From Pontibacillus chungwhensis (GTDB lineage Bacteria; Bacillota; Bacilli; Bacillales; BH030062): a DNA stretch of 64,000 nt. Positions 16,973 through 25,926 of this stretch are shown in pieces. The stretch lies in contig NZ_CP126446.1 in NCBI RefSeq assembly GCF_030166655.1, forward strand, positions 2,046,001 to 2,110,000, in the 5' to 3' direction. Each line of letters starts with the position of its first letter. The stretch's first letter is position 1. Both the position numbers and the translations under genes were made by a program. The notes under the pieces are model-generated. The model worked only from the letters and a program-made list of their open reading frames with translations, was not told the origin of the DNA and did not search any database.

Positions 16973-18613
16973 ATGCCCTTATTAGAAAAGACGGTTGGAG
17001 AATTGCTGGAGGATAAAGCGAGTGCTCATCCTGAGCATGAAGCTTTCGTTTATCCGGAGCTTGGGATCCGAAAAACATATCGTGAATTTGATAGCCTAAC
17101 AGATGCAGCCGCAAAAGGTTTTATGAGTTTAGGTATTCAAAAGGGTGAGCATGTTGCCATTTGGGCAGACAATAAACCAGAATGGCTTATCTCTCAATTT
17201 GCTACAGCTAAGATGGGTGCGGTTCTCGTCACAGTTAATACTAATTATCAAGCACGAGAGCTCGAATATTTATTGAAGCAATCTGATGCAACGACTCTAA
17301 TATTGGCTGAGGAGTATAAAGGTACTTCTTACGTAGATATTTTAAAGCAAATCTGTCCTGAACTCGGTCATTCTGGTAAGGGTAAACTCTATAGCCCTAA
17401 TTTACCTCATCTAAAAAATATAATCATTCTTAATGACCGGAATGAGTCTTCAATGTATACATGGAAAGAAATTATGGAAGAAGGAAAGCGTATAACCTCT
17501 GAGCAGCTCAAGCAGCGTAAACTTTCTTTATCCCATAAAGACGTTATCAATATGCAATATACATCTGGTACAACTGGCTTCCCTAAAGGGGTTATGCTTT
17601 CCCATTACAATATTGTAAATAACGGGAACCAAGTAGCAGATGCGATGAAGTTAACTGAGGATGATCGATTGTGCATACCCGTCCCATTCTTTCATTGTTT
17701 TGGCTGTGTGCTTGGTACAATGGCAGCCGTCTCTAAAGGGAGCACAATGGTTATTTTAGAACAATTCGAACCTGTGGCTGTGATGCGGGCGGTTCAAGAT
17801 GAACAATGTACGGCGCTTCATGGGGTGCCGACAATGTTTATAGCAGAACTCAATCATCCTGATTTTTCAGATTTTAAGTTTCCTCATTTACGCACAGGTA
17901 TTATGGCAGGATCAACATGTCCTATGGAAGTTATGAAAAAAGTCATTCATAAAATGGGGGCCAGTGAAATTACGATTGCATATGGCCAGACTGAATCTTC
18001 CCCTGTAATCACCCAAACTACAACGGATGACCCAATTGAAAGAAGGGTAGGGTCTGTTGGAAGAGCTCACCCAAACGTGGAAGTCAAAGTCATTGACCCG
18101 GCAACTAGTGAGGAAGTACAAGCTTTGGTGCCTGGCGAACTTTGTACAAGAGGGTATTTAGTGATGGAAGGGTATTACAAGAATAAGGAAGCTACTTTTG
18201 CCGCTATTGATGAGGAAGGATGGCTTCATACTGGTGATATAGCTGTAATGGATGAAGAAGGATATGTGGAGATCACCGGAAGAATTAAGGATATGATTAT
18301 TCGCGGGGGTGAGAACATCTACCCAAGAGAGGTAGAAGAGTTCTTATACACTCATGGAGATGTGTTAGATGTTCAGGTCATCGGAGTACCTGATGAAAAA
18401 TATGGAGAAGAACTCATGGCGTGGGTTATTTTGAAGGAAGGTAGAGAGCTTTCGAAAGAGGAGCTCAAAACATTTTGCCACGGGGAAATCTCTCGTCACA
18501 AGATACCAAAGTATATAGAATTTGTATCAGAATACCCGATGACAGCGAGTGGTAAAATCCAAAAATATATTTTGCGCGAAAATGCACTTCATCTCATCCA
18601 AAATCAAACTTAA
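16973..18613 (+). CDS. yngI: acyl-CoA synthetase (AMP-binding, YngI type)
   Basis: This 546-residue adenylate-forming ligase activates a carboxylic acid to its CoA thioester via an acyl-AMP. The P-loop YTSGTTGFPKGVM lies near residue 195, with YGQTESSP (about 338), the GWLHTGDIA hinge region and a C-terminal catalytic lysine in TASGKIQKY. In this operon it would let free isovalerate or related short or branched acids enter the leucine pathway. AGAGGAGG lies 8 nt before the ATG. The gap to the preceding gene is 39 bp, so co-transcription is expected. Confidence 0.93.
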   Translation: MPLLEKTVGELLEDKASAHPEHEAFVYPELGIRKTYREFDSLTDAAAKGFMSLGIQKGEHVAIWADNKPEWLISQFATAKMGAVLVTVNTNYQARELEYLLKQSDATTLILAEEYKGTSYVDILKQICPELGHSGKGKLYSPNLPHLKNIIILNDRNESSMYTWKEIMEEGKRITSEQLKQRKLSLSHKDVINMQYTSGTTGFPKGVMLSHYNIVNNGNQVADAMKLTEDDRLCIPVPFFHCFGCVLGTMAAVSKGSTMVILEQFEPVAVMRAVQDEQCTALHGVPTMFIAELNHPDFSDFKFPHLRTGIMAGSTCPMEVMKKVIHKMGASEITIAYGQTESSPVITQTTTDDPIERRVGSVGRAHPNVEVKVIDPATSEEVQALVPGELCTRGYLVMEGYYKNKEATFAAIDEEGWLHTGDIAVMDEEGYVEITGRIKDMIIRGGENIYPREVEEFLYTHGDVLDVQVIGVPDEKYGEELMAWVILKEGRELSKEELKTFCHGEISRHKIPKYIEFVSEYPMTASGKIQKYILRENALHLIQNQT

Positions 18614-18633
18614 TTTGAATGGAGGAATCTAAG

Positions 18634-19986
18634 ATGTTCTCGAAACTACTTATTGCTAATCGAGGAGAAATCGCTTCTCGCATTATCCGAACATGTAAGC
18701 GCTTGAATATTCAAACCGTAGCGATTTATTCCGAACCAGATGAGGATAGTCCGTATGTTAAGGAAGCAGATGAAGCCTTTCCTCTTGGTGGGTCAAGAGT
18801 TCATGAGAGTTACTTACAAGTAGATAAAGTTATTGAGATCGCTAAAAAAGCAAGGGTTGATGCCATTCACCCAGGTTATGGGTTACTAAGTGAAAATGGC
18901 GATTTTGCAGAGCGAATCCAGTCAGAAGGTATAACCTTTATTGGTCCCACAAGCGATGTAATCAGGAGTATGGGAAGTAAAGTGGAAGCGAGAAGGATGA
19001 TGAAGGATGCCTTAGTTCCCGTTATTCCTGGTACGTCTTCGTCAACGAAAGATGCTGATGCAGCTGTCAAAGCCGCTTCTGAAATTGGGTATCCTATTAT
19101 GCTAAAAGCGTCTGCTGGTGGTGGCGGCATCGGAATGCAAGTGGTCACAAATGATGAGGAATTAAGAAAGGCCTATGAAAGTAACGCTAAGCGAGCGCAA
19201 ATGTTTTTTGGGGATGGGACGATGTTTTTAGAAAAGAAAATTGTAAATCCCCATCACGTAGAGATTCAAGTATTGGCTGATCAGAAAGGCCATGCTATAT
19301 ACCTTTTTGAGCGGGAATGTTCTGTACAGCGGAGGCACCAAAAAGTTGTGGAGGAAGCACCTTCTCCTTATATCTCAGAAGAAACAAGAGTCAAAATGGG
19401 TGAGGCAGCACTTAAAGCCGTTCAAGCACTCGGGTATCAAAATGCAGGTACAGTTGAATTTTTGGTGGATGATAATCAACAATTTTACTTCCTTGAAATG
19501 AACACGCGCCTTCAAGTTGAACACCCTGTAACAGAAGAAATTACCGGCTTTGATTTAGTGGAAGAGCAGATTCGCATTGCTTCAGGCGAGGCGTTGCGAT
19601 ATAAGCAAAACGAATTAACGATTCATGGCCATGCCATAGAGGTCCGAGTTTACGCAGAAGATCCGAAGACGTTTTACCCTGCACCTGGACAAATGAACAA
19701 TTTGCAACTACCAGTTGGGGATCACATTAGACATGAGTTGGCTGTTCACTCGAAGAGCTTTGTATCTCCCTTCTATGATCCTATGATCGCAAAATGCATT
19801 ACGTGGGGGGAAACAAGAGAGGAAGCAATAGAAAGAATGTCTTATGCTTTAAGCCAATATGAAGTTGAAGGTATTAAAACAAACCTCCCTATGCTGAGAA
19901 CAGTGCTGAATCATGAAGTATTTAAACGCGGTAATTATACCACTAGTTTTGTAGAAGATTATTATCTAAAGGAGGAAGCAAAATGA
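18634..19986 (+). CDS. yngHA: biotin carboxylase subunit of 3-methylcrotonyl-CoA carboxylase
   Basis: This 450-residue biotin carboxylase has the ATP-grasp fold. ANRGEIASRIIRTCKRL at the N-terminus, the glycine-rich SAGGGGIGMQ loop (about residue 165), ERECSVQRRHQKVVEEAPS and the catalytic EMNTRLQVEHPVTE are all present. With the biotin carrier and the carboxyltransferase beta subunit in the same operon it should carboxylate 3-methylcrotonyl-CoA. The chain is shorter than fused MCC alpha subunits because the carrier is a separate gene. The ATG at 18634 has GGAGG 9 nt upstream; an ATG at 18619 overlaps that site. Its stop overlaps the carrier gene start (ATGA). Confidence 0.93.
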   Translation: MFSKLLIANRGEIASRIIRTCKRLNIQTVAIYSEPDEDSPYVKEADEAFPLGGSRVHESYLQVDKVIEIAKKARVDAIHPGYGLLSENGDFAERIQSEGITFIGPTSDVIRSMGSKVEARRMMKDALVPVIPGTSSSTKDADAAVKAASEIGYPIMLKASAGGGGIGMQVVTNDEELRKAYESNAKRAQMFFGDGTMFLEKKIVNPHHVEIQVLADQKGHAIYLFERECSVQRRHQKVVEEAPSPYISEETRVKMGEAALKAVQALGYQNAGTVEFLVDDNQQFYFLEMNTRLQVEHPVTEEITGFDLVEEQIRIASGEALRYKQNELTIHGHAIEVRVYAEDPKTFYPAPGQMNNLQLPVGDHIRHELAVHSKSFVSPFYDPMIAKCITWGETREEAIERMSYALSQYEVEGIKTNLPMLRTVLNHEVFKRGNYTTSFVEDYYLKEEAK

Positions 19987-20195
19987 CAGAAGTTAAGGCA
20001 AACATGGCAGGAAGTGTATGGAAAATTGTAGTGGCAGAAGGAGATCAGGTTACATCCGGTCAGGATCTCTTGATCTTAGAATCAATGAAAATGGAAATCC
20101 CCATCGCTACAGATGATGATGGAACAGTAAAAGAACTGAAGGTCCAAGAGGGAGAGTTTGTCAATGAGGGGGATGTTGTAGCCATTCTTGAATAA
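19983..20195 (+). CDS. yngHB: biotin carboxyl carrier protein (YngHB type)
   Basis: This 70-residue single biotinyl/lipoyl domain has the biotinylation motif ESMKME at residues 33-38; Lys36 would carry biotin. It lacks the proline/alanine-rich N-terminal extension of AccB, as expected for the stand-alone YngHB type. It overlaps the carboxylase subunit by four bases and shuttles carboxyl groups to the beta subunit encoded two genes downstream. Confidence 0.93.
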   Translation: MTEVKANMAGSVWKIVVAEGDQVTSGQDLLILESMKMEIPIATDDDGTVKELKVQEGEFVNEGDVVAILE

Positions 20196-20211
20196 AAGGA
20201 AGGGGATTCTA

Positions 20212-21123
20212 ATGAATTTACCAAATGAAGTAAAAGTTAAAGAAGTTGGACCTAGAGACGGGTTGCAAAACGAAAAAGAACATGTCTCAACTGTGGAGAA
20301 GATTGAGTGGATTAATCAATTGTCAGAAACAGGCCTTTCTTATGTAGAAATTACTTCCTTTGTTCACCCAAAATGGATTCCGCAACTTGGTGATGCAGTA
20401 GACGTAGCTAAACGAATTAATCGAAAAGAAGGAGTAACATATGCAGCTCTGGTACCTAATGAGAAAGGGTTAGAGCGAGCGCTAGAAGCGGATATTGATG
20501 AAGTCTCTATTTTCATGTCCGCTTCTGAAGCGCATAATCGTAAGAATATTAATAAATCTATTTCTGAAACTTATCCTGTCCTCTCACCTGTGGTTCAAAC
20601 GGCGAAAGAAGAAGGGAAAACAGTAAGAGCATATGTATCCACAGCATTTGGTTGTCCTTATGATGGCAACGTAGAAGTAGATCAAGTCTTATCTGTATGC
20701 CAGAGATTATTTGAAATGGGGATCGATGAATGCTCGATTGGAGATACAATCGGAGTAGCAAACCCTCTCCAAGTAGAACAAGTGCTTACTTCGTTAAGTC
20801 AACACTTCTCAAAAGACCAGTTAGCCCTGCATTTTCATAATACAAGGGGGACTGCCTTAGCTAACGTTCTAACGGCATTGCAATTAGGCTTTACAACGTT
20901 TGATAGTTCTCTTGGTGGTCTTGGAGGTTGTCCTTATGCCAAGGGAGCTTCAGGTAATCTGGCTACAGATGATCTATTATACATGCTCGAAGAAATGGGC
21001 ATTCATACAGGAATTGACCTTCATAAGCTCCTGAAATCTGGGGAGTGGATTCAGGGTGTTGTGGACCGTCCTTTGCCAAGTCATCATATGCAACTGGTCA
21101 GAAGTGGAGGGATTCATGCTTGA
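20212..21123 (+). CDS. yngG: hydroxymethylglutaryl-CoA lyase
   Basis: This 303-residue TIM-barrel lyase splits HMG-CoA into acetoacetate and acetyl-CoA, the last leucine-pathway step. Seen motifs are KEVGPRDGLQNE (substrate/metal loop, about residues 7-18), LHFHNTRGTALANV with metal-binding histidines, and GGLGGCPYAKGASGN with the conserved catalytic cysteine near residue 240. The ATG at 20212 follows AAAAGGAAGGGG; an in-frame start at 20188 overlaps the carrier gene and has no ribosome binding site. The stop TGA overlaps the TTG start of the next gene. Confidence 0.95.
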   Translation: MNLPNEVKVKEVGPRDGLQNEKEHVSTVEKIEWINQLSETGLSYVEITSFVHPKWIPQLGDAVDVAKRINRKEGVTYAALVPNEKGLERALEADIDEVSIFMSASEAHNRKNINKSISETYPVLSPVVQTAKEEGKTVRAYVSTAFGCPYDGNVEVDQVLSVCQRLFEMGIDECSIGDTIGVANPLQVEQVLTSLSQHFSKDQLALHFHNTRGTALANVLTALQLGFTTFDSSLGGLGGCPYAKGASGNLATDDLLYMLEEMGIHTGIDLHKLLKSGEWIQGVVDRPLPSHHMQLVRSGGIHA

Positions 21124-21902
21124 AGAAATCAGTAGTCTTACAAGTAGTGGAAGATTACGTGTATGAAATTACCTTAGACAGACCGGAGGCTGCTAATGCA
21201 TTCTCTCATGAATTGATGGATGATTTCTTACAATGTTTGAATGAAATAAAAAAATCAAGTGAAGTAAGATGTGTCATTGTGAAAGGAAGCGGGGACAAGG
21301 CCTTTTGTGCGGGAGCGGATTTAAAAGAAAGACGAGGTATGAATGATCAACAAGTGGTCGAAACCGTACATAAAATAGGACGATGCATTAAAGAATTTGA
21401 ATCTCTTGAAATTCCAACGATTGCTTCTATAAATGGTGTTGCTTTCGGAGGTGGCTTAGAACTAGCGCTCGCTTGTGATATACGATTCGTAAGGGATGAT
21501 ACCAAAATGGGCTTAACCGAAACATCACTAGGTATTATACCAGGAGCGGGAGGTACTCAACGCCTGCCTCGCTTAATAGGAGTTGGAAAGGCTAAGGAAT
21601 TAATTTTTAGCGCTCGTCGGATTTCTTCTGTAGAAGCTGGTCAAATAGGTATGGCTGAGAGAGTTGTTCCTTTTGCTAAATTAGAGGAAGAAACGAGAGA
21701 GCTTGCGAGAAGAATCGCAAGTAATGCCCCGATTGCCCTTAAAGAAGCTAAGCGAGCGATTGATTTAGGGATAAATACAGATAAGGATACTGGTCTATCT
21801 ATCGAGTCCCTGTGCTACAAGCAAACCATTCCGACTGAGGACCGAATGGAAGGATTAAATGCTTTCAGGGAGAAACGTTCCCCAAATTATAGAGGCAAAT
21901 AA
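21120..21902 (+). CDS. yngF: enoyl-CoA hydratase family protein (methylglutaconyl-CoA hydratase step)
   Basis: This 260-residue crotonase-fold enzyme hydrates 3-methylglutaconyl-CoA to HMG-CoA by context. The oxyanion-hole loops are CAGADLKERRGM (about residues 64-75) and NGVAFGGGLELALACD (about 105-120), and the Glu pair of hydratases sits in GLTETSLGIIPGAGGTQRLPR. The start is TTG at 21120, overlapping the lyase stop as TTGA and lying 8 nt after GGAGGG. The upstream in-frame GTG and ATG candidates fall deep inside the lyase gene and are unlikely. Confidence 0.92.
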   Translation: MKKSVVLQVVEDYVYEITLDRPEAANAFSHELMDDFLQCLNEIKKSSEVRCVIVKGSGDKAFCAGADLKERRGMNDQQVVETVHKIGRCIKEFESLEIPTIASINGVAFGGGLELALACDIRFVRDDTKMGLTETSLGIIPGAGGTQRLPRLIGVGKAKELIFSARRISSVEAGQIGMAERVVPFAKLEEETRELARRIASNAPIALKEAKRAIDLGINTDKDTGLSIESLCYKQTIPTEDRMEGLNAFREKRSPNYRGK

Positions 21903-21917
21903 AAAAGGAGGATCTAT

Positions 21918-23453
21918 ATGACAACAAAATATGATCAGACATTTCAAGACAAAGTCGATGGCATAAAAAAAGGTGGTCTTGAAAAGTACCATCAAAAAAA
22001 TGCCGAAAAAGGAAAGCTATTTGTTCGAGAGCGATTGGAGTTATTATTTGATGACGGAATGGATATAGAAGATGCTTTCTTTGCGAATTGTCAAGACGGA
22101 TCTCTTCCGGCAGACGGTGTGGTTACAGGTTTAGGGAAAATTAACGGTGAGACCGTTTGTGTAATGGCAAATGATTCAACGGTAAAAGCTGGTTCTTGGG
22201 GAGCTCGGACAGTTGAGAAAATTATTCGTATTCAGGAAACAGCGGAAAAGCTCGAAGTCCCTATGCTTTATCTCGTTGATTCAGCTGGCGCAAGAATTAC
22301 CGATCAAGTTGAAATGTTTCCAGGCAGACGTGGAGCAGGGAGAATCTTTTATAATCAGGTAAAACTTTCAGGACGTGTGCCTCAAGTTTGTTTACTCTTC
22401 GGTCCATCTGCTGCAGGGGGCGCATATATTCCTGCTTTTTGTGACATTGTGGTGATGGTAGAAGGGAATGCATCTATGTATTTAGGTTCACCACGAATGG
22501 CTGAGAAAGTGATTGGTGAAAAAGTGAGCCTCGAAGAAATGGGTGGGGCTAAGATGCATTGTTCTGAATCTGGATGCGGGGATGTATTAGCTAAAAGTGA
22601 ACAAGAAGCGATCGATTATGCGCGAAATTATTTAAGCTACTTCCCACAAAATTTCAGAACCGCTGCGCCATCAAAGGAACCGCTACCTGTTAAACCTCAT
22701 GATCAAACTATCAAAGAATTGATACCAGAAAACCAAAACGCTCCATTTGATATGTATACATTAATTGATCACTTGATTGATGAAGATTCGTTTTGTGAGA
22801 TTAAGAAGTTATTCGCAAGGGAACTGATTACTGGACTAGCCCGGATGAATGGAAAACCGGTTGGTATTATAGCGAACCAGCCGCGTATGAAAGGCGGCGT
22901 GTTGTTTCACGACTCAGCAGATAAGGCCGCTAAATTTATTAATCTATGCGATGCCTTCCATATCTCACTATTATTCTTGGCGGATATTCCAGGGTTTATG
23001 ATAGGCACCCGCGTAGAAAAAGCAGGGATCATTCGTCACGGGGCGAAAATGATTTCGGCTATGAGCGAAGCAACGGTACCTAAAATCTCAGTTATTGTTC
23101 GAAAAGCTTATGGTGCAGGTTTATATGCTATGGCTGGTCCTGCTTTCGAACCAGACTGTTGTCTAGCTCTTCCAAGTGCTCAAATTGCTGTTATGGGACC
23201 AGAAGCAGCAGTTAATGCTGTATATGCGAATAAGATAGCAGAGTTATCAGAAGAAGAACGTCCTCAATTCATAAAAGAAAAACAAGAAGAATATAAAGAG
23301 AATATTGATATTTATCGCCTTGGTTCTGAAATGGTAGTTGATGATATTGTAGATCCTAATCGATTACGAGCAGAACTAATTACACGTTTCTCTTCCTATG
23401 AAACGAAACGTTTACAGTTTACTGAGCGAAAGCATGGCGTATATCCGGTTTAA
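21918..23453 (+). CDS. yngE: acyl-CoA carboxylase beta subunit (methylcrotonyl-CoA carboxyltransferase)
   Basis: This 511-residue carboxyltransferase takes the carboxyl group from the biotin carrier to 3-methylcrotonyl-CoA. Two crotonase-like halves are visible. The first has GPSAAGGAYIPAFCD (about residues 158-172), which with the GSPRMAEKVIGE loop forms the acyl-CoA site. The second contains ADIPGFMIGTR and RKAYGAGLYAMAGPAFEP for biotin. The length and the F-to-C first-half motif fit MCC beta better than propionyl-CoA carboxylase. It closes the operon; no strong hairpin is visible before the next gene. Confidence 0.92.
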   Translation: MTTKYDQTFQDKVDGIKKGGLEKYHQKNAEKGKLFVRERLELLFDDGMDIEDAFFANCQDGSLPADGVVTGLGKINGETVCVMANDSTVKAGSWGARTVEKIIRIQETAEKLEVPMLYLVDSAGARITDQVEMFPGRRGAGRIFYNQVKLSGRVPQVCLLFGPSAAGGAYIPAFCDIVVMVEGNASMYLGSPRMAEKVIGEKVSLEEMGGAKMHCSESGCGDVLAKSEQEAIDYARNYLSYFPQNFRTAAPSKEPLPVKPHDQTIKELIPENQNAPFDMYTLIDHLIDEDSFCEIKKLFARELITGLARMNGKPVGIIANQPRMKGGVLFHDSADKAAKFINLCDAFHISLLFLADIPGFMIGTRVEKAGIIRHGAKMISAMSEATVPKISVIVRKAYGAGLYAMAGPAFEPDCCLALPSAQIAVMGPEAAVNAVYANKIAELSEEERPQFIKEKQEEYKENIDIYRLGSEMVVDDIVDPNRLRAELITRFSSYETKRLQFTERKHGVYPV

Positions 23454-23556
23454 GCACTTCTTTATTGCGCTAAATATTGAAATGACGATAGAATTGACAA
23501 GCACATCAGGGACTCTTCTGACATGATTAAAACTGACCCTTATGGAGGTTCTATAA

Positions 23557-25041
23557 ATGGAATTACAAACAATATTAAACAACGTTGACTACAAAATTCT
23601 ACAAGGGGATGTTCACGTAACCATTGAATCTGTTGCCTATCATTCAGGTTTAATCCAGCAAGATTCCTTGTTTATCTGTCTTGAAGGAACAAAACGAGAC
23701 GGACACGACTATATTGCCCAAGCTGTTATGAAGGGTGCTGTCGCCATTATTATTCAAAAACAAGTTGGTCTTGAATTTGTTCCTAAGGATATGACAGTGA
23801 TTCAGGTTGAGAATACAAGAAATGTACTTCCTGTTATCGCCAGTCAATTCTATAGTCATCCATCCCAAAGCTTTCGTTTAGTAGGGGTGACAGGAACAAG
23901 TGGGAAAACATCTGTATCCCATCTGATTTCGTCGATCTTACAACATTCAGGAAGAAAAGTAGGGACTGTCGGAACGCTTGGGGACCGTATTAACAATACG
24001 GAGATGAACGCGTACCGTACAACTCCTACAACACCGGAAACAGTAGACCTGCAAGCATCTTTTGCAGCCATGCGCGATCAAAGTGTGACAGATGTTATTA
24101 TGGAGGTCTCTTCACTAGGGCTGAAGAATAAACGAGTATTAGAATGTCAATTTGATGTTGGGATTTTTACAAATTTATCAGAAGACCATCTTGAGGATCA
24201 GGGGGCATTTGATGATTATAAAGAAAGTAAGCTTTCCTTATTCCCGATGTGCCCTTATTCGATCTTGAATGCTGATGACCCGTATATATCTGAGTTTATT
24301 GCGGCTACTAACGGGTGCTATGAAACCTACGGAATCAATAATAAAGAGGCAGACTTAGTTGCTACCCATATTAAAGATAATGAAAACGGAGTAACGTTTC
24401 AACTTACACATAAAGAATTCCAAAATGAAGTATACGTACCAATAAAAGGGGCTTTCACAGTATCAAATACCTTAGCAGCCATTAGCTGTTCTCTCCATTT
24501 AGGTCTAGAGATTGATGACATTGTAGAGGCATTAAAACATGTGAGAAGACCAGACGGACGCCTGCAAACCATCCATTCCCCTGAGGGATTTACCGTAATG
24601 GTTGACCATGCCAATACCCCTGAAAAATTGGAGAAGGTCTTATTAAATTTATCTCCTATTAAAAAGGGAAATGTATTTGTTGTTTTTGGTTGTGGAGGAG
24701 AACGCGATAGAGGAAAAAGAGCTGTCATGGGTGAGATTGCTTCTAGGTGGAGTGATTATGTGATAATCACCTCAGATAACCCTCGCTCAGAAGATCCCTC
24801 TAGGATCGTAGCTGAAGTAGAAGAAGGAATGAAAGCCCCGGGAGACTATGAAATTATAGAAGATCGAGAAGAAGCCATACACAGGGCGCTCCGTATGGCC
24901 GAACCGAGAGATATCATTCTGATAGCAGGCCGGGGAAATGAAGATTTTCAGGAAGTAGATGGATCAAAGGTCGTGTTTAATGATTTTGATGTAGTTGAGA
25001 AGTTTATGAATCAGCACACATCACCGATCAAGGAGGGGTAA
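23557..25041 (+). CDS. MurE-type Mur ligase paralogue
   Basis: This 494-residue Mur ligase has three domains: the N-terminal UDP-binding domain (1-100), the central ATPase with P-loop GVTGTSGKTS (110-119), and the C-terminal domain. The C-terminal DNPRSEDP (D407-R410) is the meso-diaminopimelate recognition motif of MurE. The candidate carbamylated lysine lies in DYKESKLSLF. It is divergent: VDHANTPEKLE replaces the usual VDYAHTPDGLE, and the gene is outside a cell-wall (dcw) cluster. It is therefore probably a second MurE used under special conditions, or an enzyme adding another amino acid to a UDP-linked precursor. It is followed closely by a small membrane protein gene. GGAGG lies before the ATG. 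Confidence 0.85.
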   Translation: MELQTILNNVDYKILQGDVHVTIESVAYHSGLIQQDSLFICLEGTKRDGHDYIAQAVMKGAVAIIIQKQVGLEFVPKDMTVIQVENTRNVLPVIASQFYSHPSQSFRLVGVTGTSGKTSVSHLISSILQHSGRKVGTVGTLGDRINNTEMNAYRTTPTTPETVDLQASFAAMRDQSVTDVIMEVSSLGLKNKRVLECQFDVGIFTNLSEDHLEDQGAFDDYKESKLSLFPMCPYSILNADDPYISEFIAATNGCYETYGINNKEADLVATHIKDNENGVTFQLTHKEFQNEVYVPIKGAFTVSNTLAAISCSLHLGLEIDDIVEALKHVRRPDGRLQTIHSPEGFTVMVDHANTPEKLEKVLLNLSPIKKGNVFVVFGCGGERDRGKRAVMGEIASRWSDYVIITSDNPRSEDPSRIVAEVEEGMKAPGDYEIIEDREEAIHRALRMAEPRDIILIAGRGNEDFQEVDGSKVVFNDFDVVEKFMNQHTSPIKEG

Positions 25042-25056
25042 GTCATAACAAGTCCA

Positions 25057-25338
25057 GTGAAACGACGTATCGTTTTTGGTTGTGGATTGTTTTTAGGATT
25101 GTATCTCTTACTAAAGGGAATTGACTTTTTTCAAACCTCCGGAAGAAATATTGGAACTCCGCAGGAATTGCATTTGTTCATGGTTGACGTAACAGAGCTA
25201 CTTCCTTTTCAACAACCTCCCATTACGGGAACCATATTGTTAGTAATGGGGTCCATTATAGCTGCGTTATGCTTTGTTGCTTTCCTTCGCACCACTCACC
25301 ATGAGGAGCAGAATCAATTTGATCAAAAAGTAAAATAG
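25057..25338 (+). CDS. small two-helix membrane protein of unknown function
   Basis: A 93-residue protein I do not recognise. It has membrane segments at about residues 5-22 and 58-80, an outside loop between them and a polar acidic tail. The GTG at 25057 is 20 nt from the only good ribosome binding site (AAGGAGG at 25030-25036). An ATA codon at 25045 in the same frame lies exactly 8 nt from it, so translation might begin at ATA and give 97 residues. The gene begins 15 bp after the MurE-like ligase and ends before a strong terminator, so both probably form one transcript and may act together at the envelope. Confidence 0.6.
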   Translation: MKRRIVFGCGLFLGLYLLLKGIDFFQTSGRNIGTPQELHLFMVDVTELLPFQQPPITGTILLVMGSIIAALCFVAFLRTTHHEEQNQFDQKVK

Positions 25339-25355
25339 AACGGTGAATCATAGCC

Positions 25356-25399
25356 AATAATAAAAACCGCTTCCCTTAAGGGAAGCGGTTTTTATTATT
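25356..25399. terminator. 44-bp perfect palindromic bidirectional terminator
   Basis: The arms are fully complementary around a TTAA centre, with the core ACCGCTTCCC / GGGAAGCGGT flanked by A/T tracts on both sides. It serves the MurE-like unit on the right and the padR gene on the left. Confidence 0.92.
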
Positions 25400-25775
25400 G
25401 ATAAACTTCATTCATAATACGTTTTAAAATATGGATTTGCTCATCAAATAGGATTTTATAATGTTTTTTCATGACTTCGAATTCTTCAGATCCTTGTTCC
25501 GTAACACGGTACCAGTATACTTTTTGTCGTTTCTTCTCCAGGGATTTGTAATCTTCACGCCGCTGTAACAATCCTTCTTCTGTCATATCGTGAAGCGTAT
25601 CAAGCAAAGTAGATGGAGCTGGCTGCCAGTTACCTGTTAACTTACTAAACTCTTCTTTAAAATGCTCGCTAATCAGAGACGTCCGTTTGTGTAACAAATG
25701 CAAAATATAAAACTTAGTAAACTGAGCGGCAGACATATTAAGAGCAAACTTCTTTGGATTATTTTTGTGTGACAT
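25395..25775 (-). CDS. PadR-family transcriptional regulator
   Basis: This 126-residue protein has a winged helix N-terminal half (AAQFTKFYILHLLHKRTSLISEHF, PAPSTLLDTLHDMTEEGLLQRREDY, YRVTEQGSEEF) and a C-terminal helix for dimerisation, the PadR layout. The ATG at 25775 is preferred because AAAAGGGGTG precedes it at suitable spacing; a longer form from 25820 would lack one. Its upstream region carries copy 4 of the dispersed repeat and an ACTAGTATA...TATACTTAGT inverted pair that could be an autoregulatory operator. Target genes are unknown. Its neighbours are a MurE-like ligase and an ABC importer. Confidence 0.85.
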   Translation of the reverse strand: MSHKNNPKKFALNMSAAQFTKFYILHLLHKRTSLISEHFKEEFSKLTGNWQPAPSTLLDTLHDMTEEGLLQRREDYKSLEKKRQKVYWYRVTEQGSEEFEVMKKHYKILFDEQIHILKRIMNEVYQ

Positions 25776-25844
25776 CCAAACGACACCCCTTTTGGTAGAA
25801 AATAAGTTTGTTACCAACATCTACAATACTAGTATACCATATTT

Positions 25845-25866
25845 TATACTTAGTAGTAACTCAGAA
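25845..25866. repeat. dispersed repeat, copy 4
   Basis: TATACTTAGTAGTAACTCAG plus AA, two substitutions from copies 2 and 3, in the promoter region of the padR gene. Confidence 0.65.
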
Positions 25867-25883
25867 TATTCAAAAAGTGTAAC

Positions 25884-25924
25884 AAAAAACCTTGAGAACA
25901 ACTCTGCAGTTCCCAAGGTTTTTT
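25884..25924 (-). terminator. terminator of the sulfonate-type ABC operon
   Basis: The stem AACCTTGAGAAC / GTTCCCAAGGTT has one mismatch and is followed on the minus strand by TTTTTTG, directly after the binding-protein stop. Confidence 0.88.
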
Positions 25925-25926
25925 CA

